A DNA stretch of 64,000 bases from Petunia secreta (taxonomy: Eukaryota > Streptophyta > Magnoliopsida > Solanales > Solanaceae), in the NCBI GenBank assembly GCA_029990175.1, contig JARKIP010000021.1:18915501-18979500 (forward strand). The letters run 5' to 3'. The translations under genes and the position numbers were made by a program. The notes below the pieces were generated by a model. It saw only the letters and a program-made list of their open reading frames with translations. It had not been told where the DNA came from and made no database searches. Shown one piece after another: positions 12,101 to 23,526 of this stretch. The stretch's first letter is position 1, and each line of letters starts with the position of its first letter.

Positions 12101-14289
12101 CACGCTTGTATTGCAAATATTCAAAGTGAATTTGTTGTGCAAAGAGTGCGTTATGACACGTGCCCGACCTTTGATTTCACAGTACCAACTTCTGACTTTG
12201 AAAACTGCTGTGGGCTTATTTAGCTAGCAATTCTCACAAGTCACATAAGATATTTCAAATATTTTTAGTTATTCCTTCTGATAATTTTCTCGAATATTTG
12301 AATCAAAATGAATATGAAATGCAATCCTTACTCCTCTGACAAGATCATAATTAAGCCGAGTTTGCCAAGAAGCAATGCAATGCAACAGTAACTTCTCTTT
12401 CTTGGATAATTATCCAAGCTAATTGTCAGATCTCGATAGAGATCTTCCATCAAGAATAGCTTCAAATCACTTTGTTGGAGTTGAAGCATGCCTGCTCTTA
12501 TTCTCTTTTTGACACAGTCGACGAATTTATTGTCTCATTTCAAGTCTGCTAATTCATGTCTCATTTCAAGTCTGCCTTGAAAATACTGAAGAGCATTATT
12601 ATTTCTGTGCATGTGCAAATGGGACATGAGAAATAGAAATGATACACATGAATCAATAGGTTAAAAAATAACAGTACTTTTCTTCCTTATCCGCATATCC
12701 AAATATAAACATATCACAGTCTTCCACATGAACTTAGATCTCGAACTACTCCACACGAATTTAGACCTCGAACTGCGACATCATTCACCATTGGTACCAA
12801 ATAAATAGAAACATACATCCAGCAGCTTTGTGGTTAGGAAAAGTATATATGTATAAGGTCAAATTATGGTTAGAGACTTAGAGGTAATGAAACCTTGTAG
12901 TTGCAGAGCAACATCCAACATCTCAACTCCTGATTCGCACTAAAGTAGCCAAGTGTTCACCTTGTTCGTGTAAAAAGACAACAGCACACCTTGTTTCCTT
13001 AACATGGAATGTAGCAAACAGCAGGACATGTACCAAACATTGCACAGAGCTTGTTAATGCAAAAATGGTGTAACAACTCCCTTAGCTCACCTATATTGAT
13101 AATAACCTAGAAGAAGAAATGTGACTATCACTTTAAATGAGTCAGTGATCACTACGAATAAGTAACCCACCTATTGAAGAAGTCAATAAATGAAGTGCTC
13201 CTCCATGTAATCGTACTAATGATCTATCATACGCCCTTGAACCATTTTACACGACATTTATTCCTCATAAAATTTAGGCCATAACCACATCTCAAGTAGA
13301 CAACCTTGAGGAATTAGAAGTATATATCAACCTTAAAAGAAAGCAAATACATCAACCTCACAGTAAGAACTATGTGAAGAAAGTTGCAGAAAATCATCAC
13401 CACTATAATCATTAAGATGAATGAGCAGGAATAATACTAACATTTTAAGATATTAGCCATTGTTAAACTTCAAATATTGTGGTATGTTGTTTCACATGGA
13501 TAGCGTAAGAAAAGTTCCTAAAATTTAGAAAGTAGTAAGAATTGCACCTTAGATGTTTGCTCTGTATGTCCCTAATATGAACAAATTTATTCATTCAGAC
13601 TCCAACATCTTTTTCTCCCTCATTTACATGTTTCCCCAGCTAAGTCTAGTGTATCATCAGCTACTGGTGGAGTCTCCTGATGCAGTAGGCATGATCTTAC
13701 TATAGAAAATTTTAACACATTTTATTGACTCCAGTAATGTCCCCTGAGCTTTTCCTCGAATTAATATCTATATTACCACACTCCCGAAAATCAGTTAAAA
13801 TAAGCACGTTACTATCCGCAGCTCGAATGCTAAACTATAGTTCTTCCAGAAGTTTGCAGGAAGTCAGTTACATTCCCTCTAAAAGTAATGTGTTCATGAA
13901 ACACAGAAATTAACCATGTCGATGATTATCTTATCGAAATTATTGAAAATTTTCAAATAGGCGTAGCTTCAGCTATACCTCTTATTCCATTGAAAAGATC
14001 TTAGGTTCCCAAATACTACTTCGTCAAGAGCAGGAATTGAACTGTAGTGCATTGTCAAAGAGGTTTAAAGCACGCAATATCAACCAAACTATACGTAAGA
14101 TGAATTTTCTGAATTGCAAATTAAAAAGAAAATCTTACACGTATGTATAAAGCAAGTTGTAGATGTGTCATCAGTAGATTAAATTATTAAGGAAGTTCTA
14201 AATGTAAATACCTTGCTTCTCAGCATAGAAAATGAAAAATATATATGCTATTACCACAAAGCTAGATAACTAACAATATTTTTAAGATG
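9151..14289. other. AT-rich intergenic region without a recognisable gene
   Basis: About 5.1 kb with no open reading frame that I recognise. The longest unclaimed frame (11747-12067, minus, 106 codons) has no known domain. Around 10085-10500 a block rich in ATACACAACTAATATA-like words occurs in two diverged copies, both starting near a TTTCACATT word (about 10092 and 10366). The rest looks like decayed transposon and unique intergenic DNA. Confidence 0.6.
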
Positions 14290-14294
14290 AAATT

Positions 14295-14823
14295 TGATAA
14301 AACCGGGCACAACACACTCGGGCGCCCATCACGCGGGTACCCCCACACACACGGGCACCCACATAAGCTTGAACTTAACTCACACCATAAAAGCTAGCTC
14401 AAAGGGTGGAGGATTGCCCAAAGCTTATATGGGCATCTTGCCCTCCACTTTTCACCGATGTGGGACACTTCCACTAACACCAATACATTCCAACACCACC
14501 CCCCCCCCTCCCTCGCACGGCCAGCCATTCCCACATGGGTGGTGCGTGGACCACGTGCTCAAAGGGGGCTCCAACCGGAACCATCCACTGGCTCTGATAC
14601 CATGATAAAACCGGGCACAGGGCGCCACAGACCAGGGCACAACACACTCGGGCGCCCATCACACGGGTACCCACACACACGGGCGCCCACATAAGCTTGA
14701 ACCTAATTCACACTCCAAAAGCTAGCTCAAAGGGTGGAGGATTGCCCAAAGCTTATATGGGCATCTTGCCCTCCACTTTACACCGATGTGGGATACTCCC
14801 ACTAACACCAACACATTCCAACA
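14295..14823 (-). mobile_element. Complete TRIM (terminal-repeat retrotransposon in miniature), 529 bp
   Basis: Two direct terminal repeats (14295-14495 and 14603-14823) flank only 107 bp. Read on the minus strand, the repeats begin TGTTGGAATG and end TTTTATCA, giving TG..CA ends. Directly inside the 5' copy is a primer-binding site TGGTATCAGAGCC (14589-14602), complementary to the initiator tRNA-Met 3' end. A G-rich polypurine tract abuts the 3' copy (about 14496-14512). A 5-bp target-site duplication AAATT lies at 14290-14294 and 14824-14828. There is no coding capacity, so it moves only with proteins supplied in trans. The 5' copy has an extra ~20 bp near its TTTTATCA end. Open reading frames across it are fortuitous. 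Confidence 0.93.
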
Positions 14824-14828
14824 AAATT

Positions 14829-15481
14829 CGAACAGGCAAAGGCCATATTTCATTGCCAGACCAAGCAACATGCTTTTGGTTTCATCAATTGTTAAGAAAA
14901 TATCCCGAAGAGTAGCAGTAAATGCTTTTCTTCACAAGTAACCAAGAGTTTACAACAATTAAACTATATAACTTCTGCTGCCATTCTTGGTGCGTGAGTG
15001 TCCCGGAGGAATTAAATGTCCAAGTAATATACCCACGCATACAAGAACAGCGAACTATCTAAGAGAAAGTTGTCCATAAAATTGGCCATACGCATTTACC
15101 AGAATTTCCTCTAATCTTCGGTGATGTGCGAAATCAAGAAACTAACATTAGCAGGACCAATGGAGCTCAACGAGAGTAGGAAACATGCATGTACATGAAT
15201 CTGTTATCAAATAGCCGAATTGAAACTCCAATTAAGAAATTTGAAAGAAAACCATCTGAATCACACGAAGAAGAGTAAAGTAACGAATGCATAGATAGAT
15301 ACAAAATAATGGCTTCTTGTGCATATGTAAACGCAAGAAGGAAGATATGGTATTACCCATAAGCAGAAATAGAGCAGAGAGAAGAATAGAACTCACCTGA
15401 GGCATATACAAAGGAGGAAGAAGAACGACGGCAATGGTCTCCTCTGAAATCTTGTATGCTACAAGTCAATCTAGTGATGTT
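14829..15481. other. Downstream flank of the PPR gene
   Basis: No gene is visible. This stretch lies 3' of the PPR coding sequence and probably includes its 3' UTR; no splice structure could be established. Confidence 0.4.
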
Positions 15482-17593
15482 TCACCAGTAATCTCCACAA
15501 GAACAGGACCCATCTTGAAAACTGTGGAACCTGTTGGCATCTCTTACAACTATCAATCTTACTGTGACCTTTGAGATAAGCTTCAAAGCAGAATGGCAAT
15601 CATCACATATCCTGAGATTCTTGATAACGTGAATTGGAGCTTGGGGTGGTGTTTTCATGAGAGCATATGCTACAGCCAGCTTTTCGCTGTGGTAACTAAG
15701 ATTACCCTCTTTTTGTTCTTCCTCAACATCTTGCGAGACAGAAGTTGTGTCTGGAACATAACCCAATGGTTTTATTTCTTCCAATAATTTTCTCACCTTC
15801 TCATGGATTTCAGCAGTCTCTGGGTGTTTAGTGTCATCAGAAACAAACACATGAGTTTGATTTCTTATCTCAGTCCAACTCAATCCAGGTTCTTTTTTTA
15901 TGTTCCTTTCTCTTAATAGTTTCCGTATTGTTGCTACTCCATCCCACCTTTTCACCTTGGCATGCATATTGGACAAGAGGATGTAGGTTCCCACATCGTT
16001 GGGGTTCAATTGCATCAAATGGTCTGCAACTCTCTTTCCTAAACCATGATTGCGGTGGACATTACAAGCATTAAGCAAAGTACGCCAGGCAATGACATCC
16101 CACGTGATTGGCGTCGACCTCATGAATTTTTCAGCCTCATCAAGTTTTCCAGCTTTACCTAGGAGCCCAACCATACATGTGTAGTGCTCTAACCCAGGTT
16201 CAAGGCCCATGTCCCTCATTAGATGCTGCAAGTAGTAAAATCCTTCTTCTACCCGACCCAAATGTCCACAAGCAGAAAGAACCCCGACAAAAGTCACATG
16301 GTTTGGTTGCTCTTTCGCGGCTAACATGTCCTGAAACACATCCAGTGCTTCCTCACCAAGCCCATGATGAGAGAAACCTGATATCATCAAATTCCAAGTA
16401 ACAGTATCTCGACATATCATGTTTGAAAACACGACCCTAGCGGCTTCAATATGGCCACTCCTAAAATACATGTTGATCAAAGCATTCCCAACTATAACAA
16501 AAGATCCATGTCCTGTCTTCTCTATACGAGCATGTAATGTTTTCCCGCAGCCAAGTGCTGATAGACCTGCACAGGAATTCAACAACACTGCAAATGTGTA
16601 GTCATTCGGCACAACACCCTGAAGTTCCATTTGTAAGAACAATTTCAGGGCTTCCTCAAAGCATTCATTTTGGAAATTCACAGCCAAGATTGTTGTACGA
16701 GAGACCACGTTATGGTCAGGCAAAGAATTATAAATACATTTTGCACCTGAAACTTCACCACACTTTCCATACATGTCCATGATTGCACTCCCCATAAACA
16801 CATCAAGCTGAAGACCAGACTTCAACATTTTGCAGTGAACTTGCTGACCCAATTTCAAATCCTTGAGACGAGCGCAAAGACCAAATACATTAACATAACT
16901 GACACTGTCCCACACCAAACCTTCAGTCAACATCCTTGAGAAGACATCCAACGCTTCAGTTGTGTAACCATGATCCAAAAGCCTATTCAGCACAGAATTA
17001 TAAGTTACGTTGTCTGATCCAGGAACATACTTCAAAATTTTCAAAACCCCTTCCATATCTGAAGCCACTGTATACAAAGATAGAAGACCATTCTTGACAT
17101 ACTGATGAAACACCAATCCTGACTTCAACACTAACGCATGATACTGCGGCCCTTCATGGAGCAACCGGCCATTAGCACAACAAGCGAGGACAGTTGACAA
17201 GACATACTCATTTGGGGACAAATTATCCACCGAAATCATGTCTTTAAACAATTTAGATACTTCCCAACTAAACCCATTGTGGTAATATCCCGACATTAAA
17301 GTGCTCCAAGAAACTACATTTCGTTGGTGCAACCTGTCGAACACCTGGCGAGCAACTGCAAGTTTTCCGCACCTCGAGTAAAGATAAATGAGACTATTAT
17401 TCTGAATTACATGGTCTTCTGAAGCTTGACTAGACACAACCAAAAGTGCATGAATAACTTTACCCAATTTTAAGTTCCCATCATCAGCTAACTTTTTCAA
17501 CAACTTTGCAACATATTCCACAGATAAGACTCTTTGGGGATTCAATTGGGATAGAGACAACACACTCGCATTCAGAAGCGCACGAGTGGACAT
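15482..17593 (-). CDS. PLS-class pentatricopeptide repeat protein with DYW domain (703 aa, single exon)
   Basis: A single uninterrupted frame of 703 codons starts at an ATG at 17593. From about residue 60 onward it is built of PPR units recognisable by phrases such as NSLIYLYSRCGKLAVARQVF, GSAIMDMYGKCGEVSGAK and NALINMYFRSGHIEAARVVF. E and E+ segments follow, then a DYW domain with the cytidine-deaminase-like signature: HSE near 635, CDDC near 663-666, and HSFQDGSCSCGDYW ending exactly at residue 703. DYW proteins act in C-to-U editing or processing of specific plastid or mitochondrial transcripts. The organelle and target site cannot be read from the sequence. Lack of introns is typical of the family. 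It resembles the group of Arabidopsis At5g39680 (EMB2744), but that assignment is only tentative. Confidence 0.95.
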   Translation of the reverse strand: MSTRALLNASVLSLSQLNPQRVLSVEYVAKLLKKLADDGNLKLGKVIHALLVVSSQASEDHVIQNNSLIYLYSRCGKLAVARQVFDRLHQRNVVSWSTLMSGYYHNGFSWEVSKLFKDMISVDNLSPNEYVLSTVLACCANGRLLHEGPQYHALVLKSGLVFHQYVKNGLLSLYTVASDMEGVLKILKYVPGSDNVTYNSVLNRLLDHGYTTEALDVFSRMLTEGLVWDSVSYVNVFGLCARLKDLKLGQQVHCKMLKSGLQLDVFMGSAIMDMYGKCGEVSGAKCIYNSLPDHNVVSRTTILAVNFQNECFEEALKLFLQMELQGVVPNDYTFAVLLNSCAGLSALGCGKTLHARIEKTGHGSFVIVGNALINMYFRSGHIEAARVVFSNMICRDTVTWNLMISGFSHHGLGEEALDVFQDMLAAKEQPNHVTFVGVLSACGHLGRVEEGFYYLQHLMRDMGLEPGLEHYTCMVGLLGKAGKLDEAEKFMRSTPITWDVIAWRTLLNACNVHRNHGLGKRVADHLMQLNPNDVGTYILLSNMHAKVKRWDGVATIRKLLRERNIKKEPGLSWTEIRNQTHVFVSDDTKHPETAEIHEKVRKLLEEIKPLGYVPDTTSVSQDVEEEQKEGNLSYHSEKLAVAYALMKTPPQAPIHVIKNLRICDDCHSALKLISKVTVRLIVVRDANRFHSFQDGSCSCGDYW

Positions 17594-18288
17594 TGCTCGT
17601 TAGATACATAGTCAAGTCTCGGTATTTTTATTTGTAGAGTTAAATTATAACTCTAAAAACTTGAAGGATATGTAGCTGGGAGGAAACAATGTTCAATCTG
17701 AAAATGTTAAAACGAGCGCGTTTAGAATATCCACAGCTAGATTATACACCCAACCCAAAAAAAATGCACACTTTAAAACTACTCTCTGACCATTAAATTT
17801 CTAGTAAAGTCACTAAAAAGTTTTTGGACCATGTGCACTAGAAATTTGCCTTCTCTTGATGGGATTCAACAGTGTAAATATCCATTTATTCCTCTAATTT
17901 TCTACAGTATAATTTTTCAACCAAAGGAATAGTGCACAAAACTTGTCAAAATTCCTGTTTTATTTGTCTAGCTTTCACTAAATAGAAAATATTGCCCACT
18001 CTATAAAATTAATAATGCATAACAAGAACAAGGCGGGTCATTGTAATTTTTAATACTAAGTACTGTAATAGTCTTTTTGTTCTTTAATATGTTATCTGAT
18101 TAATGAGGAAAACAATAAATAGCACATTTGGGAAGCAGAGACATGGAGCTGATGGGGGTAGTAGCAGAGAAGGCGAAACTGATGGACTTATGTGGCTTTG
18201 TGTTTCAAACACGGTTGGAAAAAGTTATTTAAAAGAATATTCAAATTTTTCCAGAAATTAATTTAGAAAAAAATAAACTGATATTACG
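17594..18288. other. PPR upstream region, no gene seen
   Basis: The first 150-200 bp should contain the PPR promoter and 5' UTR, although no convincing TATA box was identified. The rest is AT-rich intergenic DNA. Confidence 0.4.
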
Positions 18289-18533
18289 CTGCCGTTTGGA
18301 CATAGATTCCCAAATTTGGACATATCTTTTGAGAACAAAATTTTTGGCTCAAAAAGAGTCTTTGAGCTCTTGTGAAAAGGAAGATTAAATATGTAATGGT
18401 TACTTTTTGGCTGAGGCTCTTTTTGAATTTTTTGAACTTGTTGGGAGAAGTTTTGATCAAATAACATAAATAAACAGTTTTTCTCCCAAAAACTTCCAAA
18501 AAATGTCTCCAAAAAATATAAACAAACGGGGGC
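18289..18533. mobile_element. Short MITE with GC..CCGTTTG terminal inverted repeats
   Basis: The left end GCTGCCGTTTGGACATAG and the right end (read inverted) GCCCCCGTTTGTTTATAT resemble each other. The flanks share only TAC, so the superfamily is uncertain. The internal sequence is AT-rich with no coding capacity. Confidence 0.5.
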
Positions 18534-18820
18534 TACATTTTTACTCATTAGACTGTTTGAACTATCAGTAATGTTTATGTTGCCCTCCCATACCCCACGG
18601 CGTTGCTTTCTCGCTCGTGATGTAGAGCCCGCTTGGGCGACTTTTAAACTTATAAATTCATTAGCAGTTGTTTTGGGGTTCAATTAATTTGAATCTATCT
18701 TAACCTTGTAATATATTTTACTTCACTTATAGAATTTATTTAAAGTAAGCAATGCTTTCGTGTATAAAAAAATAATGTCACAATCATGTTACTTACAAGT
18801 AAATTTCTTTGACAAATATT

Positions 18821-19238
18821 AAGAGTCTGTTTGGCTAAGCTTTTGTGAAGCCAAAAATGCTTATTTTTTAAGAAGTACTTATTTTAAAATTTTGGAGTGT
18901 TTGGTCAAGCTTATAGGGAAAAATAATTGCTTTTGCGTGATAAAAAAAGCTGGAAAAACATAGTTTCTCCAACAAATAAGTGTTTTTGATTATTTGGGAC
19001 AAGAATACCCATATCAAACTTCCATATTTAATCAAATTAATATTATTATATATCTATTTTCGTAATTTGGTAATTTTTTGAAATATTGGTCAAATACAAA
19101 TTAATAACAAAAACACTTCTCTAAAGTTTGGTCAAACACAAACTGCTAGTCTCGCAAACCAGTTATTGAAAAATACTTTTGATAGAAAAGCACTTCTCAA
19201 AATAAGCTCATGTTGGCTGCTTAACCGAACATGCTCTT
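18821..19238. mobile_element. MITE with AAGAGTCTGTTTGGCTAAGC-type terminal inverted repeats, ~418 bp
   Basis: The left end AAGAGTCTGTTTGGCTAAGC and the inverse of the right end AAGAGCATGTTCGGTTAAGC match at 16 of 20 positions. The interior is AT-rich and contains complementary arms (for example, a GGTCAAGC word on the left and GTTTGGTCAAACAC-like words). I found no convincing target-site duplication, so the superfamily is left open. Confidence 0.7.
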
Positions 19239-19570
19239 CTGATATCTAGTGTACGATTTAATAAAAAATAGACTAATATATTTAGAGAATATATAGTGAT
19301 TGGTTTTACTGGGGAGGATCTATTGTAATTTTGATGGGCGAATAAGTGAGCTTTATATCGATTAGCATGAGTGTCGAATAGCGGATGAACCAATGAAGTT
19401 GATCTCATATTATAATTCTTTAATGTAACTTCAGAGCTAATCCATCTGCCATTCGAACGTACGTACATCACCTTACTCATTAATGAAATTTGTAAATTTT
19501 CAGCAACCCAGTCAATCTCTTAGATAACACATACATCGACATAACACATATTATGTTGTTATGTTAATAT

Positions 19571-22148
19571 CAGTGTTTTTATGGGCGGGAGCGTACGACA
19601 AGGCATTTTACCTGATACATGACGAGGCAAAAACTTCGAGGCGCTGTGCGAAAACCCCATAAATCATTATTTTTTAATAATTACTATAAATAATATAATT
19701 GAAATATACAAAGACAACCAAAAAATATTATATTATAGAGAAATTATAGGAATATATACATATAGAACTTCATCATGTTAGCAAGTTTGCTAAAAAAGGT
19801 CAATTATAATTATATCAATTTCTAATTGGGAATGAATGGATAATCTAATTTTTAAGTAATCAACGAAATTGTTTTCTTTCTTTTTGACATGTAGTACTTA
19901 GGAATTTAGAAGCGCCGAACCAACTAAAGAATAAATTCGAGTAGAATCAATTGTACAACGAAATGAACACGACTCCTCCTTTCCAGAACTCTATAATAGT
20001 TAGAGTGTAAAAACAGGTAATAAAATAAAATTTTGATGCTAATTTGAATAATAAGGCTTCCGAAGTTAGTAAATAAGATACTTTTAATTATTTTTTTTAG
20101 TTACTAAGTTAACTTTTAAGAATTAAAGACTTTTCTTAGCAATTTTTATTGAGAAAATTACTCAATAAGCACATGAGTAGTACTTATTTACTTTTCCTAG
20201 CCCCACTTTTCACTCCCTTTCTTTCTCTAACCATTACGTAATTTCTAAATTAATTCACATATTTTATAAATTAATAAAAAATTTATTCCTTAATTTAAGA
20301 ATTTAGTTACTGCTGATCTATGTTATAGGAGTCTATTATTACTTTTTAAGAAAAGCTCTTTACTGTTTATTTTCTACTGCTAGTTAATAAAATATTTTCT
20401 TTCCATTAGGTAGTATGTGTAAGAACATATAATATTTCCATAACTATCAAATTCAACTTTTTTATATTTCCTTTCCCATAACATATTTATTTATGTTTAT
20501 ATTTTAAATGTACACAATGAATATTTGAAGAATTTATTTTTAGTAGTTATAATATAATAATGATTCAATATATTACATACACACACATATAGAACATATT
20601 TTACTTATTTTTCTAATATTTATAATCTTATTCATATTATTGTGTTAATATATTTAAAAAATAATTGTGTATTTATGTATAGATCATATTTAATTTTTAA
20701 TTGTGTTTTCACGCCTAAAATCGCCTATATATTATATTTAGCGTAAAATCAACTTTTTAGCGATTTAAATCCTCCATCTATGTGTGTATATATAAAAATA
20801 AATATTAATATATAAACAATACATACATAATATTTTAAAATAGTAAGAAAATAATTATTCAAATATACGATATGTATGATATTAAATATTACACATTTAA
20901 TAAATAATTATTAAATACATGATATTATTTATGTACTATTTGTTTATGTACAATAAATAGTACATACAAAACAATATTTTAAAATATTACAATATTAAAT
21001 ATAATATATGTAAGCATTTTAGGAATACTTAAGAATAATTATTTATATATTATTAATTGTAATTTATACCAAAAATATTTATCCCTTGTATTTAGAGATT
21101 AACCACAATTTAAAATATTAAATAATATCTAAATTTTTGATAAATATATTAATCAAATAAATATTACATATACAATATGTTAAAATATTAAGTGATTAAA
21201 TATTAGATACACGATATGTAATAAAAGTATAAATATCATACATTTATCGTATATCAAATAAATAAATTATATATTAATGTATAAAATATTAATATTTTTA
21301 TAAATATCTAATAAAATATATAAAATATAACATATATCGTATATGAAATAAATATTAAAATATTATACATATATCGTGTATCTAATAAATATTAATATAT
21401 AAAATAATAAATATTAATATATGGTGTATCTAATAAATATTAATATATAAAATAAATATTAAAGATCATACATATATTGTATATCTAATAAATATTAATA
21501 TATAAAATAATAAGTAAATAAATATTACATACATAGGTTAAGATATTAAGTGATTAAATATTAAATATACGATATGTAATATATATTAAATATCTAATAA
21601 ATAAATATTAATATTTACTATTTTAATACAATATATCACAATTTAAATCCTGTGTATATCCATTATTTATTTATTTATTTATTTTAGTATTTGTTATTAT
21701 TATTTTTAGGTAATATGTATTTTATTTGTGCAAATATTAAATATGGCGACTAAAAGAAAAAAAATAAAAAATAGTATTATGCAAATTCTTCTTTTTAGGT
21801 GATATATATTTTATTTTTTAGCATTGATATATATCTTCTATTTAAGGAAAATAGTATTATATAATTATTAACACTAAGATTTTTTTCTATTATTTTAGTG
21901 CAATGTTGTGGCTACAAAAAGTAAGGGCTAAAGAACAGTAAATATTTTCATATGGGCTGCTATTTATGTAAAGAACCCTTTTTTATTTTTATTTGAAAGG
22001 TTTTTTGGGCTTATGCCTCAAAGCCCGGATGTCTCACGCCTGGGCTTACACCCCAAGCCATGGGGCTTTCGCCCGCCCTAATTGCTTCGGGACATTTTTG
22101 ATACACCTCGCCCCGAAACTCGCCCCACAAATACCTTTTAAAATGCTG
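19571..22148. mobile_element. 2.58-kb non-autonomous hAT-like element with AT-rich repetitive core
   Basis: The element starts CAGTGTTTTTATGGGCGG and ends AAAATGCTG; the inverted right end reads CAGCATTTT. It is flanked by an exact 8-bp duplication GTTAATAT (19563-19570 and 22149-22156), as expected for hAT transposons. GC-rich arms (GGGCGGGAGCG on the left; CGCCCGCC, CTCGCCCC on the right) enclose about 2 kb of extremely AT-rich sequence. Around 21160-21610 the core contains diverged tandem copies of an AATAAATATTAATATATA-like unit. No transposase coding sequence is present. Confidence 0.8.
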
Positions 22149-22156
22149 GTTAATAT

Positions 22157-22771
22157 ATATGGTATGATTGACATATCCTTTACATTGAGCTACATATAGC
22201 GACTAGTTTATTTTATTATGATGCTCAGATCGTCAAAATAATAAATAGTTTAAATACCTACAAACATAGTACTTCATAAAGACCATAAACTATGTTGAAA
22301 AAAACATTTACTAAAACAACAAGCAGGATTAAAAACAATCCAAATTAACTACACATTAATAGCAAGTGTGATAAAACAACTTGAATTAATTTCACAGTCA
22401 TCATACTATAAATGAAACCTACTGCTATTAGCCTATTACATGGCCCTGAAAATTGTGAAGGGTCACTCCAAATCACAAATAGAAGATAAGCATCAACACT
22501 CAAAAAAAAAAAAAAAAAAAAAATCAATAAAGGACTGTCATATTCAAAACTCAAATACTCCCACATGATCAAGAAACCAAAAGGCCAAATAAAAAAAAAG
22601 TTAAGTTATACACACAAGATCAAATTTTGTAATCCAACAATAACATACATTATTATTATTATTTCACATGTGTGATTCGGGAAGGTTGATATGTATGCAA
22701 ATTTTACCTCAAATAAAATAAACAGTTTTTTTTTAATAAACCTGACTCAAGACAAACAGTTTTGAAAACTC
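22157..22771. other. Intergenic stretch with a long poly-A tract
   Basis: There is no gene. A run of about 21 A residues at 22503-22523 could be the tail of an old retroposon, but no body or target-site duplication was recognised. Confidence 0.4.
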
Positions 22772-22774
22772 TTA

Positions 22775-23320
22775 GGGGTCGTTCGGTTATATGTATTAAC
22801 ATTTAATACCCGCACAAAACGCAGCGTTAATTTAGCGCAGCGTTCGGTTAGTTTTTGTGAAATTTTAATACCTGCATAAAATTAGTGCAACGTTTGGTTG
22901 CATTTTTGTATATTCTGCATTATTAATACCCGCATTATTAATGCGGGAATCTATGTATTATTTTATGCGGGGTAGAAGGTGGTATTAATAATGTGGGTAT
23001 TAATAATGCAGTTATTAAAATTTAAAATGACAAAATTAACCCTCATAATAATAAGAATATTTTAAAATTTTATTTAAGGAGTAAATAAATATTTTAAATA
23101 ATAATATTTTTTGTTAATTTGTAATATATCAGTGATTCAACAAATAATCTCTACGATATAATATATGTGTGGCTAATACCCACATTATTAAACCCCACTT
23201 AACTAATACCCGCATTACCAATACCCACATTATTAATACACACATTATTAATACCCACATTAATAATACCCGCATTAATAGTTAATACCGCGTAAAACAC
23301 AAGCCAAACCGAACGACCCC
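22775..23320. mobile_element. Tourist/PIF-Harbinger-like MITE, 546 bp, with TTA target-site duplication
   Basis: Perfect terminal inverted repeats GGGGTCGTTCGGTT / AACCGAACGACCCC are flanked by TTA at 22772-22774 and 23321-23323. The interior is dominated by ATTAATACCCGCATT-like words in both orientations, so single strands can fold extensively. It ends 206 bp before the start codon of the TPR-DnaJ gene and so lies within its promoter region. Confidence 0.85.
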
Positions 23321-23526
23321 TTAAAATTTGTAAACCAATAACAAGAAATAAACAAAAATTATTAATAAAAAGCAAAATAAATAAAATTTAAAATTTTAAA
23401 AAGGAAGTAGACCCTCCTCTACAAGCTTCTTGTTGATGTCTCCTGCAAACAAAACAAATACACTCTATTTCATGATTCTTGAAAATATTGATCAGATTAA
23501 TCACCCACCGTCCGATTAGATGACTT

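Noticed and set aside
14294..14915. Several open reading frames on both strands, up to 103 codons, rich in Pro, His and Thr
   Set aside because: They all lie within the TRIM LTRs and inner segment, and follow its sequence structure. TRIMs have no coding capacity.
18258..18683. 141-codon minus-strand frame
   Set aside because: Most of it falls in a MITE and its AT-rich flank; the translation shows no domain.
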